In this document: positions 21,874 to 34,700 of the stretch, one piece after another
How the letters are laid out: each line of letters starts with the position of its first letter
Numbering within the stretch: the first letter of the stretch is position 1
Source: Primula veris
Lineage: Eukaryota > Streptophyta > Magnoliopsida > Ericales > Primulaceae
Length of the DNA stretch: 64,000 nt
Direction of reading: 5' to 3'
Assembly: GCA_963682055.1 (NCBI GenBank)
Contig: OY821743.1
Coordinates: 32,412,702-32,476,701, forward strand
The notes under the pieces: model-generated
The model's input: the letters and a program-made list of their open reading frames with translations, nothing else
The model's database searches: none
Told to the model about the DNA's origin: nothing
Made by a program: the position numbers and the translations under genes

Positions 21874-24330
21874 ACTTGATAAATATATTATTAAAGTGGG
21901 AAATAAGTCTAACGAGGAAATTTAGTGTGTAACAATTAATGAAGTTCCACTAACTGATCTTATAGAAGAGAATGTAGTTCAACAAGATGCTAATGTAATT
22001 GATGGTGATGAATATGTGGAATTTTCGGTTAATCTTGAAAAAGATGATGGGCTTGATGGTAACGGCATAACAAGCGATGAGCCTATACCGGATATTGAAG
22101 AAATAAATAAAGATAAATATGTAGAGCATTCGCTTAATCTTGAGAAAGATGTTGATGTGAACTATGATCCGGGTTTATGGGGAGAAATTATGGTTATACG
22201 AGGTCCAATAAAAATTACAAGATTTAGGGATGGATTTCCACGAAATATAAAATATGGGAGATCGTTTTCTCTCACAATTTACACTAGTTATCAACCGAAC
22301 GGGGATAACTATGAAAAGAAATCACTCGTATATTCTAATGAGTTAAATAGAGTATTTTGCTTTTGTTGTAAGCTATTTAAGCATAGAGCAATGTGATCTT
22401 TTTTGGCTAACGATGGAATGGATGATTAGCACAATATTTTGGCAAAACTTAAAGACCATGAAAACAATCCGGAACACGATGTTAATATTGTAAAGTGGGT
22501 CGATTTGTAAAGGGGATTAAAGTTAAAGGCAATGATTGACAAAATGATGATAGCACAAATTGATAAGAAAATAATCCGTCGAAGAGGGGTACTTGTTCGA
22601 ATCATAGCACTTGTTAAGAGACTTTCTCAAAATAGTTTACCATTTCGTGAAAAAAAGAGAGAAGATTTACGAAAATATATAATGGGCTATTTTGTCAATT
22701 TATAGAATTTATTGCGGAGTTTGATCCCGTTATGAAAGAACATGTTCGTCGTGTAGTCAATGATGAAATTCAAAACCATTATCTAAGTCACAAAATTCAA
22801 AATAAGATAATAAGTGTACTAGCAAATGCGATCAAAACCAAAATCCTAGAAAAAAATATTAAGGCTAAGTACTTTTCGGCTATTCTTGATTGCACTCCCG
22901 ATTAAAGTCCTCAAGAACAAATGTTGATTGTCATTTCATGCGTTGACATTGAAGATGATACTAAAATTAAATTAGAAGAGTTTTTTCTTGATTTTATTAA
23001 GGTTGAGAACACGTCGGGAGAAGGGTTTTTTAAGCTAGTTAAATATATTTTGCATGCTTTTAAACTCGACTTTGATAATATACGAGGCCAAGGTCATGAT
23101 AATGGGTCAAATATGAAAGGAAAAAATAAAGGTGTACAAAATAGAGTAATAGAAATTAATCCTAGAGCGATTTATGTATCATGTGGATGTCATACTTTAA
23201 AGCTTGCAATTTGTGATATGGCAAAATCTTGTGAAAAATTTAGAGACTTTTTTGGAAATGTGCACAAGGTGTATACTTTATTTTTTGGTTCAACACATCG
23301 ATGGGATATTCTTACGGATAACGTGGAAATGACTTGTGAAAGCTTTATCCGTAAACCGGTGGGAAAGTCATATTGGTAGTGTTAGAGCAATTAGATATCA
23401 AGCATCAGACATAAGAGATGCTTTTATTGAATGACAAATGCCGCTAAGGATGATATTTCAAGGGTGGAAGATAAATGTTTGTGCACCAATGTTTTGAAAA
23501 ATTTTGAGTTCTTGTTTATGTTGTACATTTGATTCAAGATTTTGGATAAATTTAATTTCGTTATCAAAGCTATGCAAAAGGAAGAGATGACTATTGAGGA
23601 TGGGATTCAAAAAATAAAAGAGCTCATTGAGTTTTTTCAAGAATTTAGAGAAAGTGCATTTGAAGTTTGATGAAAGAAGTCGAAGAACTTGCCACTGAGG
23701 TTGGAATCGATCCATAGTTTTCTAAAAATATAATTGTTCGTAGAACTAAGTAATTTGACTCGGATTTTGAAGAAGGTGGAGCACAAAGTCTAACACCGAA
23801 AGAAAAATTTAGAGTTACATATTTTCTTGGCGTTGTAGATCAAGCTTTTGTATCACTTGAAGAGCGATGTACAACATTTGGTTTCTATGAAGGATTATTT
23901 GGGTTCTTGTTTATTAAGAAGTTAAAGAAACGTTAGTAATGATGAGTTGATGAAGGGTTTTATCAAGCTATAAAATTTCTTAACACACAATGGGGATAGT
24001 GACATAAATGGAAAAACTTTGTTTGGAGAGGTTAGAAACTTCAAATATTTATAAATAGTAAAAGAAATCGACGTTCTTGGTTCATTAGGTCTTATCACGA
24101 AGATGGTGGGTTTCAAAATGTGTGGATTGTATATCGAATTTTGTTGACGATTCCCGTCATGGTTGTTTCGGCAGAAAGAAGCTTTTCTAAGTTGAAGTTA
24201 ATAAAAAATTATCTTAGAAGTAACTTGTCGCAAGAAACACTAAGCGGATTAGCTATGATATCGATTGAGTAGAATCTACTAGAAAAACTTGAATATGATG
24301 ATTTAACACTTGATAATTCGTGATTTTAAA

Positions 24331-24939
24331 AATTAATATGTTTTTATGTACTAACCAATAATTATCCCAAATTGTATTGGTGGTCTGGGTAGGGTTAGGA
24401 CCGGATTAACATAGTTAACAACACTCTCTCTCTCTCTATATATATATAAATAAACACACAACTGCATTCTATATATACATACAAAATCTTAAATATATTG
24501 GATTATATATCACTCTTATATATTTTGTGAATCTTTTTGTGAGTCTTATAAGCTAGCTAGCCATACCGGCGAATGAAATTATATTGAAGAAGATTACCCG
24601 ACTTTTATGACCAGGGTATCACATTTCAGTTAGGAGCCTCTATAATATTCCAATTATATGGGGGCGGAAGGTCACAATTGCAGAAACGAATTTACACCAA
24701 CTACAACTTTAATTTTTAACAGTGAATTCAAAGTTCATGAATTGTTAAAGAATTTTCTAAGTACAAAACAAAATCAGATAAATCTGCAGATGTCAAAAAA
24801 ATGTACGATGTGTAATATATAGCGTCTTGGGGTAATATTATGCTCTAATTTACATATATCAAGCTAACTGTGATGTACCCGGTCACGATTAACGTTGACA
24901 TAGAGAGGCTCCCTTGCTTAGTTCTTGTTAATAAATAAA
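24331..24939. other. Intergenic DNA between the older hAT gene and the copia element
   Basis: Contains a (CT)n(TA)n microsatellite at about 24423-24450 and a GGTCTGGGTAGGGTTAGGACC stretch at about 24383-24403, which may be near the 3' end of the older hAT element. No gene was seen. Confidence 0.45.
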
Positions 24940-24944
24940 GTAAG
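24940..24944. repeat. Copia target site duplication, left (GTAAG)
   Basis: Matches GTAAG at 31703-31707, directly after the 3' LTR. Five base pairs is the usual Ty1/copia duplication length. Confidence 0.75.
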
Positions 24945-25021
24945 TGTTGTGTGACATATTAGCTCGTTATAGATATATATAGAGATATGTATAGATATAG
25001 AGAGAGTTATGTCACACAACA
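24945..25021 (+). repeat. Aberrant 5' LTR: inverted copy of the LTR end plus its last 14 bases
   Basis: 24945-25006 is the reverse complement of 31641-31702 with 60 of 62 positions matching. It is followed by TATGTCACACAACA (25008-25021), which matches the 3' LTR end directly. The whole 77 bp starts TGTTGTGTGACATA and ends with its exact reverse complement, so it can fold back on itself. U3, R and most of U5 are absent. Confidence 0.85.
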
Positions 25022-25033
25022 CGTTATCAGCAC
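25022..25033 (+). other. Possible primer-binding site (CGTTATCAGCAC)
   Basis: Lies directly after the LTR end. It resembles the TATCAGxxC core of plant copia primer-binding sites that pair with initiator methionine tRNA, but it is not a perfect match to the common TGGTATCAGAGC. Confidence 0.4.
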
Positions 25034-26699
25034 TTTGCTCGCGAAGATTGAGGTATTTGTTCGAAGACCAGGTTTTAAGTTCGAATATTGAGTTATAAAC
25101 ATACGGTCAAACTTTGAAGTTTTTTTGGTGTTCGATCGGTCTTCCCAAAATACGAGGCGTACGGTACAATACTTTACATATTACTATGATTATGTATAAA
25201 AATAATTATGCAATTGCATGTGAAATCATCTCTGTTCATATCATGACAAAAGAGTGATATTTTGGTAGTAGTAGAATATGAATATATATGTTTGTACCAT
25301 AAATCACCACTGTTTACTTGTATGTGATGTAAAACTCATAATATGTATATGTATGACAGTACTATTCGCAATAGAGCATACAATATTGATTAAATGAATA
25401 ATCTATTGGTCTATCTTGGTTAACCTTGAAATTGCATGAATTAGATATGACCGTGATAGTGTTTACTCTATTAAACTTGTAGAGTTGGAAAACTAAATCT
25501 TTTGAACCGAATCTGTAACCTATTAAATCTACTGGGACAAAACTATATCTTGCCAGAATCTTTTGGTCTGACTATGTAATAATTTACTGAAATTACACGC
25601 ATGGTCCTATAGTAATTACTTGTATGCAAAACAGTTTATATGTTTGATAAAAATCAATATTCGGTCTAAATATTCACTCACATGCATATATATATTTATT
25701 AAAAAGGCAAGTGAATAAAAAAAAAATTGCACGTTAATGGAATAAATTGATATGTTTCCATGTAAAATTTAACCACTTTGCATGTTAAAATTACCATATA
25801 GAATTAATTGGTAATTAAGAATATATTACGTACATGAATGATTTAGTTACCATGTATAGAACTTACACATATACCAATAGAATAATTAAATATTGAGTAA
25901 TATATTGCTTAGTGTAAATTGGTAAATTTAGATTGTGTTAATATGTACTACCATTCTACTGCTATATTATTTAATCATGCAAACAGGTACGATCTATGTA
26001 TTGATTTACTGCCATGTACACTTATGTAAAATATGGTAATTTGCGAAATCATATATTTTCACATTTAAGTTGGAAAAATTATGAACCTTCCCTAAATAGG
26101 CTCACCTATTTGGATACGATGTCTAGGAAAGATATAGGCGGAAGTCGATATCCTAATGATGTCGGGTTTTAAGTGGCATTCGTGCCCTCCACCCTCACCG
26201 TCTTTCCTGGTCATTTTTCAAGTAGAGCTACCGAAAGGAGTTGACTAAATAATAATTTCCCCGAGTGTGTTTATATAGTGATGTATGTTTCGCCGAATTT
26301 GTGTCTCTGTATCGACCTGTCATTCGATCAATGAGAACCTATTCACATTAAAAGCAAAACTATTTTTCGAACCTGTCATTTCGAAATAAAGTTTATGTTT
26401 CGAAATAAAGTTTATGCTTGTGCAAACCATAAACATATAAACGAGTCGTTTTATATGATAAATAATCCAGAACTCCCAACACATGTTGGATGCCATCTAT
26501 GATGAGAAAAATCGTAAAAACATACTTGCAAAATGACTGTTTAAACGTTGATTTTAATCCGTCACCACATGTTACTCACCTTGATGTGTGAAAATGTGAT
26601 TCCCAAAATTTTTTTTGGATGCCATCTTTGATGAGTAAAACACGAGTTTGTTGGTACCATAAGGATGAATGCTAGGGCGTTGATTTTATTCCGTCGCCA
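25034..26699 (+). other. Non-coding or unrecognisable 5' part of the copia element
   Basis: Internal to the copia element. No recognisable gag start was found. It contains small tandem doublings (for example TTTCGAAATAAAGTTTATG at about 26390-26420) and a roughly 150-bp doubled block at about 26484-26710, keyed by TTGGATGCCATCTWTGATGA and CGTTGATTTTA. Heavy decay is likely. Confidence 0.4.
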
Positions 26700-29600
26700 C
26701 ATTTGAGACGTGATGACGTCTATGGTGAACAAATGTCTGAAATTGACATATTGGAGCAATCCTTCACCAAAATACTAGCTTGGAAATTGTATTCCATAAG
26801 CAGTATCGTGAATTTATATTCACCATGTTCCTTTATCACCCATCTGTTATTGGATAAGAAAATTGCCCCGGTGAGTAGTTTTAATCCTATTGGGTCAATG
26901 GCGAATTTTTTACCTAATATTAATGCTCTTCGTGTACATTTTTTTTCCACGAATCGAGAACCGAGACAAGTGTTATTTGTCTCGAACTGTCACGATCCCG
27001 ATGAATCGCCCAGCCAAGCTAGATTTTAGACAATCGTCAAAATCGAAAACCTGTGGCTCCAAGACAGTAATTGAAGGAACAATATGGCCCATTGTCACAA
27101 AGCAAGAGATAATGCTCAAGGAGGCAACTCTATGCTATAAAGACAAAAGTCATGCACGATTACTCCTTAAATAGTTCAAAACTATTACAAAGGTGAAAAA
27201 AACCGATGCTAATGTGGTTAAAGCTAACTGAAAGGAAACTCTTGAGACCCTCGATTTTGTGGCTCAAATGAGTTTGATATCTTTCTTTATTGATTTTGAT
27301 AAATCATTGAGCCATTTTTTCGCTCATCTGGATTATGTTTTCCATTTGGATTATTATTTTTCATTTGGACCATGCTTTTGGATTGTGGTTTGGCTGTTTA
27401 CGAAATTTCTCGAAATAATTTAAAGTGCTTTGAGCAAATTCCTTTGACAAATGTGACCAAACTTTAAATTATGAAATTTTAGTCAATACTTGTGGTGTAG
27501 TTGGTTTTCTGAAAATAGTGGGTAACAGTGTACCACATAATTTCACCAACTACTTGCCTAAAAGAGTACTCAGTGACAATGATTCTGTACCTGTCGTTCC
27601 AAAATCGAAATCTTTGGTAAAACCAAATTGATTTGTCAAATATGAGGTCTTATACTCATATAGGTCCTGTCGTACCAGAGTTATAAAATATTCAAGAAAA
27701 CCAGTGTTATCTGGTAATAGCTCATGAAAGAATTAAAAAAATATTACATAGCCTCCATTCAATACGACCAAAACATATTTTAGAGGAGTTGAAATGTCTT
27801 TCAAGTGGTTGCTACCACATTTTTTAAAAGCATTTAAAGTTACCTTATCATTTCGCCTGTCGTCGAAATGATAAATGATTTAGATGCTAAGACATGATTG
27901 TTTGTACTATCGTTCGCCTGTCATCGATTGATAAGAGCATTTTGATATTGTGGTATTGACCGGATGAGATATTCCCGGGTCAAAAGACGATACTTGATTT
28001 ATAATCGCATCGCATTTGGATTCTCTCTGAGAATATATTTCGCGATTAATCCGAAATTCATGCCATTAATCCTCACTTTGAAAGACTAGTATGTGTAAAG
28101 ATCATGAAATGAACTCATAGAATTCTTGTAAAGAATTGAAGGAGTTATTGTGGACTTATCCAACCATAAGACGGACCATAAATATAAATGGTTATGGTTG
28201 ATGCATCGACAATATGGTCACATTTTAATGTTTTCCACATAAATGCAGAACTTTCCAAACTTTTAGCCCTATCATTAAGTTGATGGCTCATGATCCGGAT
28301 TATCCTGAAAAGTCTAGTCGACTTGATAATTCCGAAGAGTAATAATCGAAATTTCGATTTGAATTACTTGAGTTTGGAAATTGAAATTGAACATCCTGTC
28401 GATTATGTTCAGACCCAAATGGACCCACGAAAAGTTTGATGATGCGACTGCAAATGATTGCACGCACTTCTTGGTCTTGCGCACCAAGATTTATATTTCC
28501 GTGTGGGGTTATGCTATTTTGTTTCATTGGTCCGTTATGAGGCCCATAGACACTCGAACACCATATGCGTACCAGCTGGTTATTGGTTATGAGCCAGAAG
28601 TCTCATATTAACGCGTGTTTAGAGTGATTAATTAATATTTTGATTGAGCCGCTCTAGCGTTCAAAATATGGACCTCTGAAGGGGACATAAGTCGAATATG
28701 AATCTCCTGCCTATCATTTGATAGAGTAACCTTGGCAAGCGATCTCTTTACCGCATGATATGCGAAAGTGACATCACTAAGACTGTTCTCCCCGTCGTTA
28801 GGGGGAGATTTGCACGTTACCGTTGATAAGGAACGGCGTGAAATTGCGTGGCATAACCCACTCAGTCTTAGCTTGATCCCCAAAACTGCACTTAGTGATA
28901 AGTAAGTGCATAGACTCCCTCAAGTCTAACTACATGCCAGACGCATTTAATGACTTTATGAGATGTCACGAGATCATTTATACCTGCTGCAAAATGCTTG
29001 CAAGGATAGACGTCCCTGTCAGACGTCGTGTTCCTGTCGTAACACGTTGCTTTAGCCGAACCCGCCAAGCAAAGGACGCTGTCGTCGGCCGTCAGTCTGT
29101 CGTCCTTCCCAAGATATGAGGAAGTTGACCGGTTCTCAATTCGTTCAGCCCCAGAGGTGGTGAACTGAAACTCGTTCGTCGCACGAGATTATAAAGGATC
29201 TAGGAGATGTGTGATTCCTCTTCATCCTGAGAATCTCGAAATATCTGTCGATCATGATATCTTAGACGATATTGAAGCGAAACGAGACTGTCATTGATTA
29301 CTTGTTCATATATTCGGTGACGACTGATAATATGAACAAATTATGACAGAGAACCATGTACCGTTGCCTGAAGTCAACAGAGAATAGACTGTACTAATGG
29401 AAACTTGCAATCCAAGTAGACTCCTTAGCGAAAGTGTGTTCGGACCTGTAGCTCTAACACCGCCAATGTTAAACGAGTTCGTTTATTTGGTTATTCGTAA
29501 GGAAAAGTGATGAGAATAATGAGATTGTAGAATGCTCGCCTAGTAGCTCAAGACTTCTCTCACACCTTGGAATTGATTACGAGATGGTTGATTTCCTCGT

Positions 29601-30720
29601 AATGGACGTTATAACGGTCCCCTACTTTACCAGTTTAGTAGTTTCCAAAAAACTGAGTATGCAGCCATGAATGTGGTCACGGTTTTATCTCTATGGGGAT
29701 TTAGACAAAGAGATATAGATGAAGGTCCCTGTGTGACTTCATATGCTTTAATCAAATAGTTCCTGACCACGGAACACGATCTCAATTAAATGAGACGTTC
29801 ACTATATGGATTAATATAATCCGAACGGATGTGGTATACCCGCCTAAGTGAGTAATTGATCAGCTTGGGATACTTGAACAAGTATTATGCCCTTGCATGT
29901 TTTATTATGCGATCCATTTTTGGATTTGCCTTCGAGATGAAGGATCTTGGGAAGACACGGTAGTAACTCGGCCTGATGATCGAGTCCCGTAAAAAAATAA
30001 ATCTAAGTCCATGATTCATACTACATCCAGAAGGTGTTATGACGTTTTAGTCATCATGACGCTAAATCGTCAGATTCTCCCATGATCGTTCGATCACTAG
30101 ACATTGATATAGACCCAGTCCGTCCCTGATGAGACGATGAAGAGATATTGAACCATCATGTTCATATCTAAGTATAATAAGCACATCATTGTACTTGGTC
30201 TAATGTGCTAGGATGAACATCTCGTCTGCTGTGAATGGTATAACTCGACTCAGCATCGTGCTAACACGCTGCCATCGAAATGGCACTAAAGACACATTTC
30301 CTTACCTTATGGTAATTTTGGAAGTGGGCTGGTTTATCCCATTTGTATCATCGAGTGTACCTACCCCCTTCGGTACTCGAATTAATGCAACCTTTTTTTC
30401 GGTTATACCGATGCTGGTTACTTATCAGACCCGCATAAGGGATATTCCTAACATAGTATGTCTTTGCCATTAGGAATAAGGCGATATCTTGGAGGTTTTG
30501 GAATGACTCCAAATGAATCACTCTGATCTACTCGTGCTCTATGAGACGACTAGAGAGTGTATATGGCTTCGAGCTCGTATTAGCCATATTTGAATTACAT
30601 ATGCTCTGTCTCACGATTCAGATAAAACACTTGTCATAGAAGACAACTTGTTGTTATCGATCAAGAGACATGACTACATTATGCTATTTAGCATTTCTCG
30701 CCGAAATTAATCTTCACATA
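26700..30720 (+). pseudogene. Ty1/copia gag-pol relic (gag, integrase, RT, RNase H)
   Basis: Reading in three plus-strand frames gives ordered copia landmarks. Gag-like MSEIDILEQSFTKI is near 26733. Integrase has VDASTIWSH (about 28200), DPDYPEKSSRLDNSEE (28294-28341) and EHPVDYVQTQ (about 28389-28418). The integrase-RT linker has MPDAFNDF and ARIDVPV (28934-29020). RT has FEMKDLGKT (29931-29957) and IVRSLDIDIDPVRP (about 30084-30126). RNase H has GYTDAGYLSDPHKGYS (about 30402-30449) and NHSDLLVLYETTREC (about 30514-30558). Many stops are of the TAA/TGA/TAG type expected from C-to-T decay. No functional product is expected; it is a dead polyprotein that once supplied the capsid and copying and integration enzymes. 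Confidence 0.88.
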
Positions 30721-30727
30721 TGAAGTT

Positions 30728-31330
30728 TAAGAGCATCCAGTTGAATGCTCGTTCTATTCCACGTTAGATTTTCTTGCATCTAGTCGTGTGCAAGTAAATG
30801 AGGCATACAGTCGAATGCTCGTACTCTTTCTTGGAATATGAAATCTTTCCACCCAGTCGTGTGCAAGTGAGGGGGAGCATCCAAGTGAATGCTTATTGCA
30901 CTAATTACTACTTAGTCGAAATTCTCGCACCCTGTCGTGTGCAAGTGAGTGGGAGCATCCAGTCGCATGCTCGTGTACTCTTTTTGTCCTTAGACCAATG
31001 TTTTTTCCCACTGGGTTTTCCTTGGCATGGTTTTTAGCGAGACACGTTCCCATCATACCTCACTTAAGATTGCCGAAATTAGGGGGAGTATCCGGTTGTA
31101 TATTTCTTACCACTGTGTACTATTTTGTCATTCGACTAGAGGTTTTTCCCACTGGGTTTACTCTAGCAAGGTTTTGATGAGACACCTGTTTTGTGGTTAA
31201 TCCCCTACTACTACCACTGTTGCACTCTTTTTCCTTCGATCAGAGATTTTCCCATTGGGTTTGCTCTGTCAAGGTTTTGATGAGGCACACTGTTTTGTGG
31301 TTAGTTACTTACATGATATTTCGGCCTATA
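30728..31330 (+). repeat. Two sets of diverged tandem repeats before the copia 3' LTR
   Basis: Set one (about 30728-30985): a 72-78 bp unit with GGAGCATCCAGTCGAATGCT and CCAGTCGTGTGCAAGTGAG, in about 3.5 copies. Set two (about 30993-31310): three copies keyed by TTTTCCCACTGGGTTT, then CAAGGTTTTGATGAGACAC, one interrupted by an AGGGGGAGTATCC word. Such pre-LTR repeats occur in many plant copia families. Confidence 0.75.
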
Positions 31331-31479
31331 TCATTCGGCTACACAGTTTCTTCTAGGTACCGGTTTTGTCCCACACTGTGTTTTCCGGCCCTAAGGTTTT
31401 TATGTGTTTAGCACTGCGAATGAACTCGACTCAGATTGACTGTATGAAGGCGAAGAATTCAAGACGTCCAAAAGGGGAG

Positions 31480-31702
31480 TGTTGTAGGATATTATTGGAC
31501 TATTGGGCTTGTAATTTATGGGTACAAGTAGGCTTGTAACCCTACCCATCTATCTATATAAAGAGGGTTAGTGGTCTTATATTTTATATTCATTCATACA
31601 TTCTGATTAATAAAGTCTCCCTTATTTTTGTCTCTCATACCTCTCTCTATATCTATACATATCTCTATATATATTTATAACGAGTTAATATGTCACACAA
31701 CA
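31480..31702 (+). repeat. Copia 3' LTR, 223 bp
   Basis: Starts TGTTGTAGG after a purine tract and ends CACACAACA; the terminal TGTTG/CAACA are inverted repeats. It contains a possible TATA box (ATCTATATAAAG, about 31551-31562) and AATAAAG (about 31610), fitting promoter and polyadenylation signals of an LTR. It is followed by the GTAAG target duplication. Confidence 0.85.
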
Positions 31703-31707
31703 GTAAG
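31703..31707. repeat. Copia target site duplication, right (GTAAG)
   Basis: Matches 24940-24944 on the other side of the element. Confidence 0.75.
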
Positions 31708-34700
31708 GATATTAAATTGATTGTTGGCCTAAATACTGTAGGTTTTATTTTGCAAATGCAATGAAATTCGAGGACCAAAATATGTTTTATGCTAACATAT
31801 TTATAAGGGTATTTTTTTTTTGTCCAAACCTTCTGAATTAGTGCTCTAAAGTAATGAAAAAAAAAAACAAGAGAAAACTGTAAGTTTGTGAGCTAAAGTG
31901 GGAAGGTCAAGTGGTTAAATCACTTTTGGTCGAGGTGAATCAGCTTCATGCAAATATGACATGGCACGTCTTAATCACAGATATCCCCACTTGGCGACTA
32001 CGTTTTTTCTCATTTTTTTATGGGTCCCAAACTCAAAGCGATAAAACTAGTTTTGATTGTGATTTATTTGAATACGGCAGTTTTTTTTTGTGGTTATAAA
32101 ACAAACCTTTATTCCACTACAGTATTATTTATAAAAAGAAAATAGTATGTAGGATATGAAGGTTTATCTTTACATTAGCTACGAGTAGTACACTAATACT
32201 CTTATTATGTAGCCATATCGACAAACAAATCAGAAACCATATTAGTTCATGTGGCCGGCCAATCTTCACATTTCAAGTTTTCTACATTATAAAGCACTCC
32301 TATATATATCATGAAGCGCTTAGGAAATTTTGAAAATTATATAGTTTTCAAATCTATTACAATTTGATTTTTTATTAAAATTAATGCGAGAAGAACAAAT
32401 ATGTGAAATTTTATGTAACGTAGACTTATAAATTGGAAACAACCCAAAATATAAACATGCATGGACTTCTTATTTAGAACATAGGTAGTAATTTTCTTTT
32501 TAGGTTGGCTCACTTGAAAGTCGAAACTGAATTTACAATTATGAGTTATGAAAGCAACAAAGGAAAAAGTACAAGTTTTATCTAACACAACTGAGATATT
32601 CTATTGATGATCCCGTCTTTAGATTTTGTCTGATCACATCATTTAATATGTTTTCTTGGATTTTCTTTACGTGTGTGCATACGCGTATAAGTTGTAACTT
32701 ATTTAAATTAGTTCCACTAAGCCTAATAACAATCCAAATTGCCATCAATATCATATGTGACCTTGGCCGTGTTTGGAAAGCCAATAATATTTTGATTCTT
32801 CCATTTTCACAAGGGGAGCATTCAAAAGACACTTTTGTAGACATCTTAAAGCAAAAACGTTCGAAATCAAAATTTGATTAATGCAAGTTTTTACGGTTTC
32901 ACGACGAGAAGACAAATATACGTATTGTTTTTTTTCGAGATATTTAATTGCATTTATTGAATTTTTAAATGGTCATAACTTTTTGGTACTATTTGGATTT
33001 TGTGTATAGCCAATACCGCGAAACCTAGTTTTACTTTTTACAATCACGTTTTTCTTTAATGCCTTTTGTTTTTCGTTTCTCAAATTTTGACGACTAAATT
33101 TTTAAATTTTTCATCCTTTTCACATTTCACATATTCGTTCTCGGCTTTCTATTCCTTTTCCAGCAACTACTTAGAGCCGCCCTTAAAAGTTGAGAGAATA
33201 TCACGTGGAGATTAGAAGATAGAAAAGTTATTATTGATATTTATACTTTTGAAGTGGCTTTTGATCATCACAAGAATATTATGATAAACTCTTTCATATC
33301 ATTTGAGATATGGGTATGATTCAGGAATATGACCATTGTACTTTTTTAAAGTACTAATTAGTAGCGTTCTCATGAACGGCTGTAAATCCAAGTTTTAAAA
33401 GCATAAAACTGAAGCCATCAAAATTATATAGGTCATTTTTTTTATTTATATATAAAATTACTAATATATCCCTAAAAATAATAGCATTTTATTTTAATAT
33501 TAATATACAACTAGCCACACAAAAAATCCAAATTTTATTTCCAAATAAAGAAAAAAAACATATAACAATATCAGTCTCTTAAAAAGTATAACAAATGTCC
33601 TTGATTTTTTACTCTACAGATAAATAAAGTATTTATATAATTACTTGTAAGTTAATTTTGATTTGATGAACTCAAAATAAGTTAAACAAAATTACTCCCT
33701 TTTGGAATTCTAATAGATTTTGGGGTTTATTCGGATCCATTTTTGTTGCCCTAATTTTTTTAGGCTAGCATATCTTAGTTTTTTATGGGTCATTGAATAA
33801 AAAATAATCTAATTTAATGGTCAACAAAAACTATGAAAAAAAGATAAGTAATAAAAGGGTTGACACGATTACATATATCCGATACTTTTTCGGTACGATT
33901 GACAAATTTGATTTTTATTTTTTACGTAACATATTTGAAATGCATCAGATACTTTTTTGGTACGGTTGATAAATTTGATTTTTATTTTTATTTTCATACA
34001 TATTAGTTATTTTGGGTTCATTAATAGCTGTTGAGTTTTTAGTGACTGACACACATTTACCGGGTTTACGGTAGTGTTACTCTAAAATAACGTACCATCA
34101 TCGCATTGAGAAATTCTTTTTTTAACCACTTGTGCTACCGAGGAGTGTATGTAGACAATTCTACAATGTAATATTTTCATAATTTTTGTTGAACCTGGGA
34201 TTGCTTTTGATCGAATGACCCCAACAAAATTAGGATAGACTAACCTAAAAAAAGTAAGACAACAAAAATGGATCCAGTTTATTCATATGGGTCTATGACT
34301 CATGAGATGGGATTTTTGCTGATGATTTGAACAACTAAATTTGGGGGTTTTAAATTAATATTTTAATTGGGTATATTTATTCTCAATTTCGTATATATGA
34401 TTGATTCAGTAATTTATTATGATAATTTATCAGGTACGGTTGTGCCGGATTATTTACTTAAAACATGATGTGAAAAAGAATAAATTATCAATTCGACTGT
34501 TTTTTTTTATATTTTAATAGTTAAAGTAATATTTGTATTTCGGACCTATTTTTTTTATCGGTTTTGTGTCTCCAAAATGCTAGAGACGACACTGACGCTT
34601 CCTATTATGATTTTTAATGCAAGTTTAAATGTGCATAAGTATAACAGGGATGTGCATAAGTATAACAGGGATTTGGCTCATGCAAGCCATAATATTGAGC

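Larger units (their letters stand above)
16259..24330 (+). pseudogene. Older hAT transposase gene (ZMYM1-like), decayed and split by a LINE
   Basis: The parts are 16259-16379 and 21874-24330, interrupted by the LINE. The left part has an ATG and a Lys-rich N-terminus. Joining the flanks and removing one target duplication gives QKGLLDKYI, the N-terminal QKGxLDKF-like motif seen in plant ZMYM1-like hAT proteins. After the LINE come a diverged TTF zinc finger (VFCFCCKLFKH, about 22350-22385), DUF4371 with IRGQGHDNGSNMKG (about 23080-23120) and CGCHTLKLAI, and the C-terminal hAT dimerisation motif VVSAERSFSKLK (about 24160-24195). Several stops and frameshifts separate these blocks, so no product is expected. 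Its transposon ends were not found. It may be a dead element or a formerly domesticated gene. Confidence 0.85.
24945..31702 (+). mobile_element. Decayed Ty1/copia LTR retrotransposon with an aberrant 5' end
   Basis: About 6.76 kb, flanked by GTAAG. Internal relics appear in the copia order gag, integrase, reverse transcriptase, RNase H, all broken by stops. The 3' LTR (31480-31702) is preceded by a purine-rich tract (AAAAGGGGAG). The expected 5' LTR is missing: in its place stands a 77-bp near-palindrome made of an inverted copy of the LTR end. The two outer ends of the element are therefore inverted, not direct, copies. Confidence 0.88.

Noticed and set aside
12278..24410. GGTCCAGGGT... near 12279 and GGTCTGGGTAGGGTTAGGACC near 24383 as terminal repeats of the older hAT
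   Set aside because: The similar parts are in the same orientation, not inverted, and no 8-bp duplication was found, so the ends stay undefined.
24945..25021. Short solo LTR or independent MITE at the copia 5' end
   Set aside because: Its position before a primer-binding-like site, its identity to the 3' LTR end and the shared GTAAG duplication tie it to the copia element.
28300..29119. Short open frames on both strands in 28300-29119 as separate genes
   Set aside because: The plus-strand text reads as decayed copia integrase and linker sequence; the minus-strand frames are shadows.
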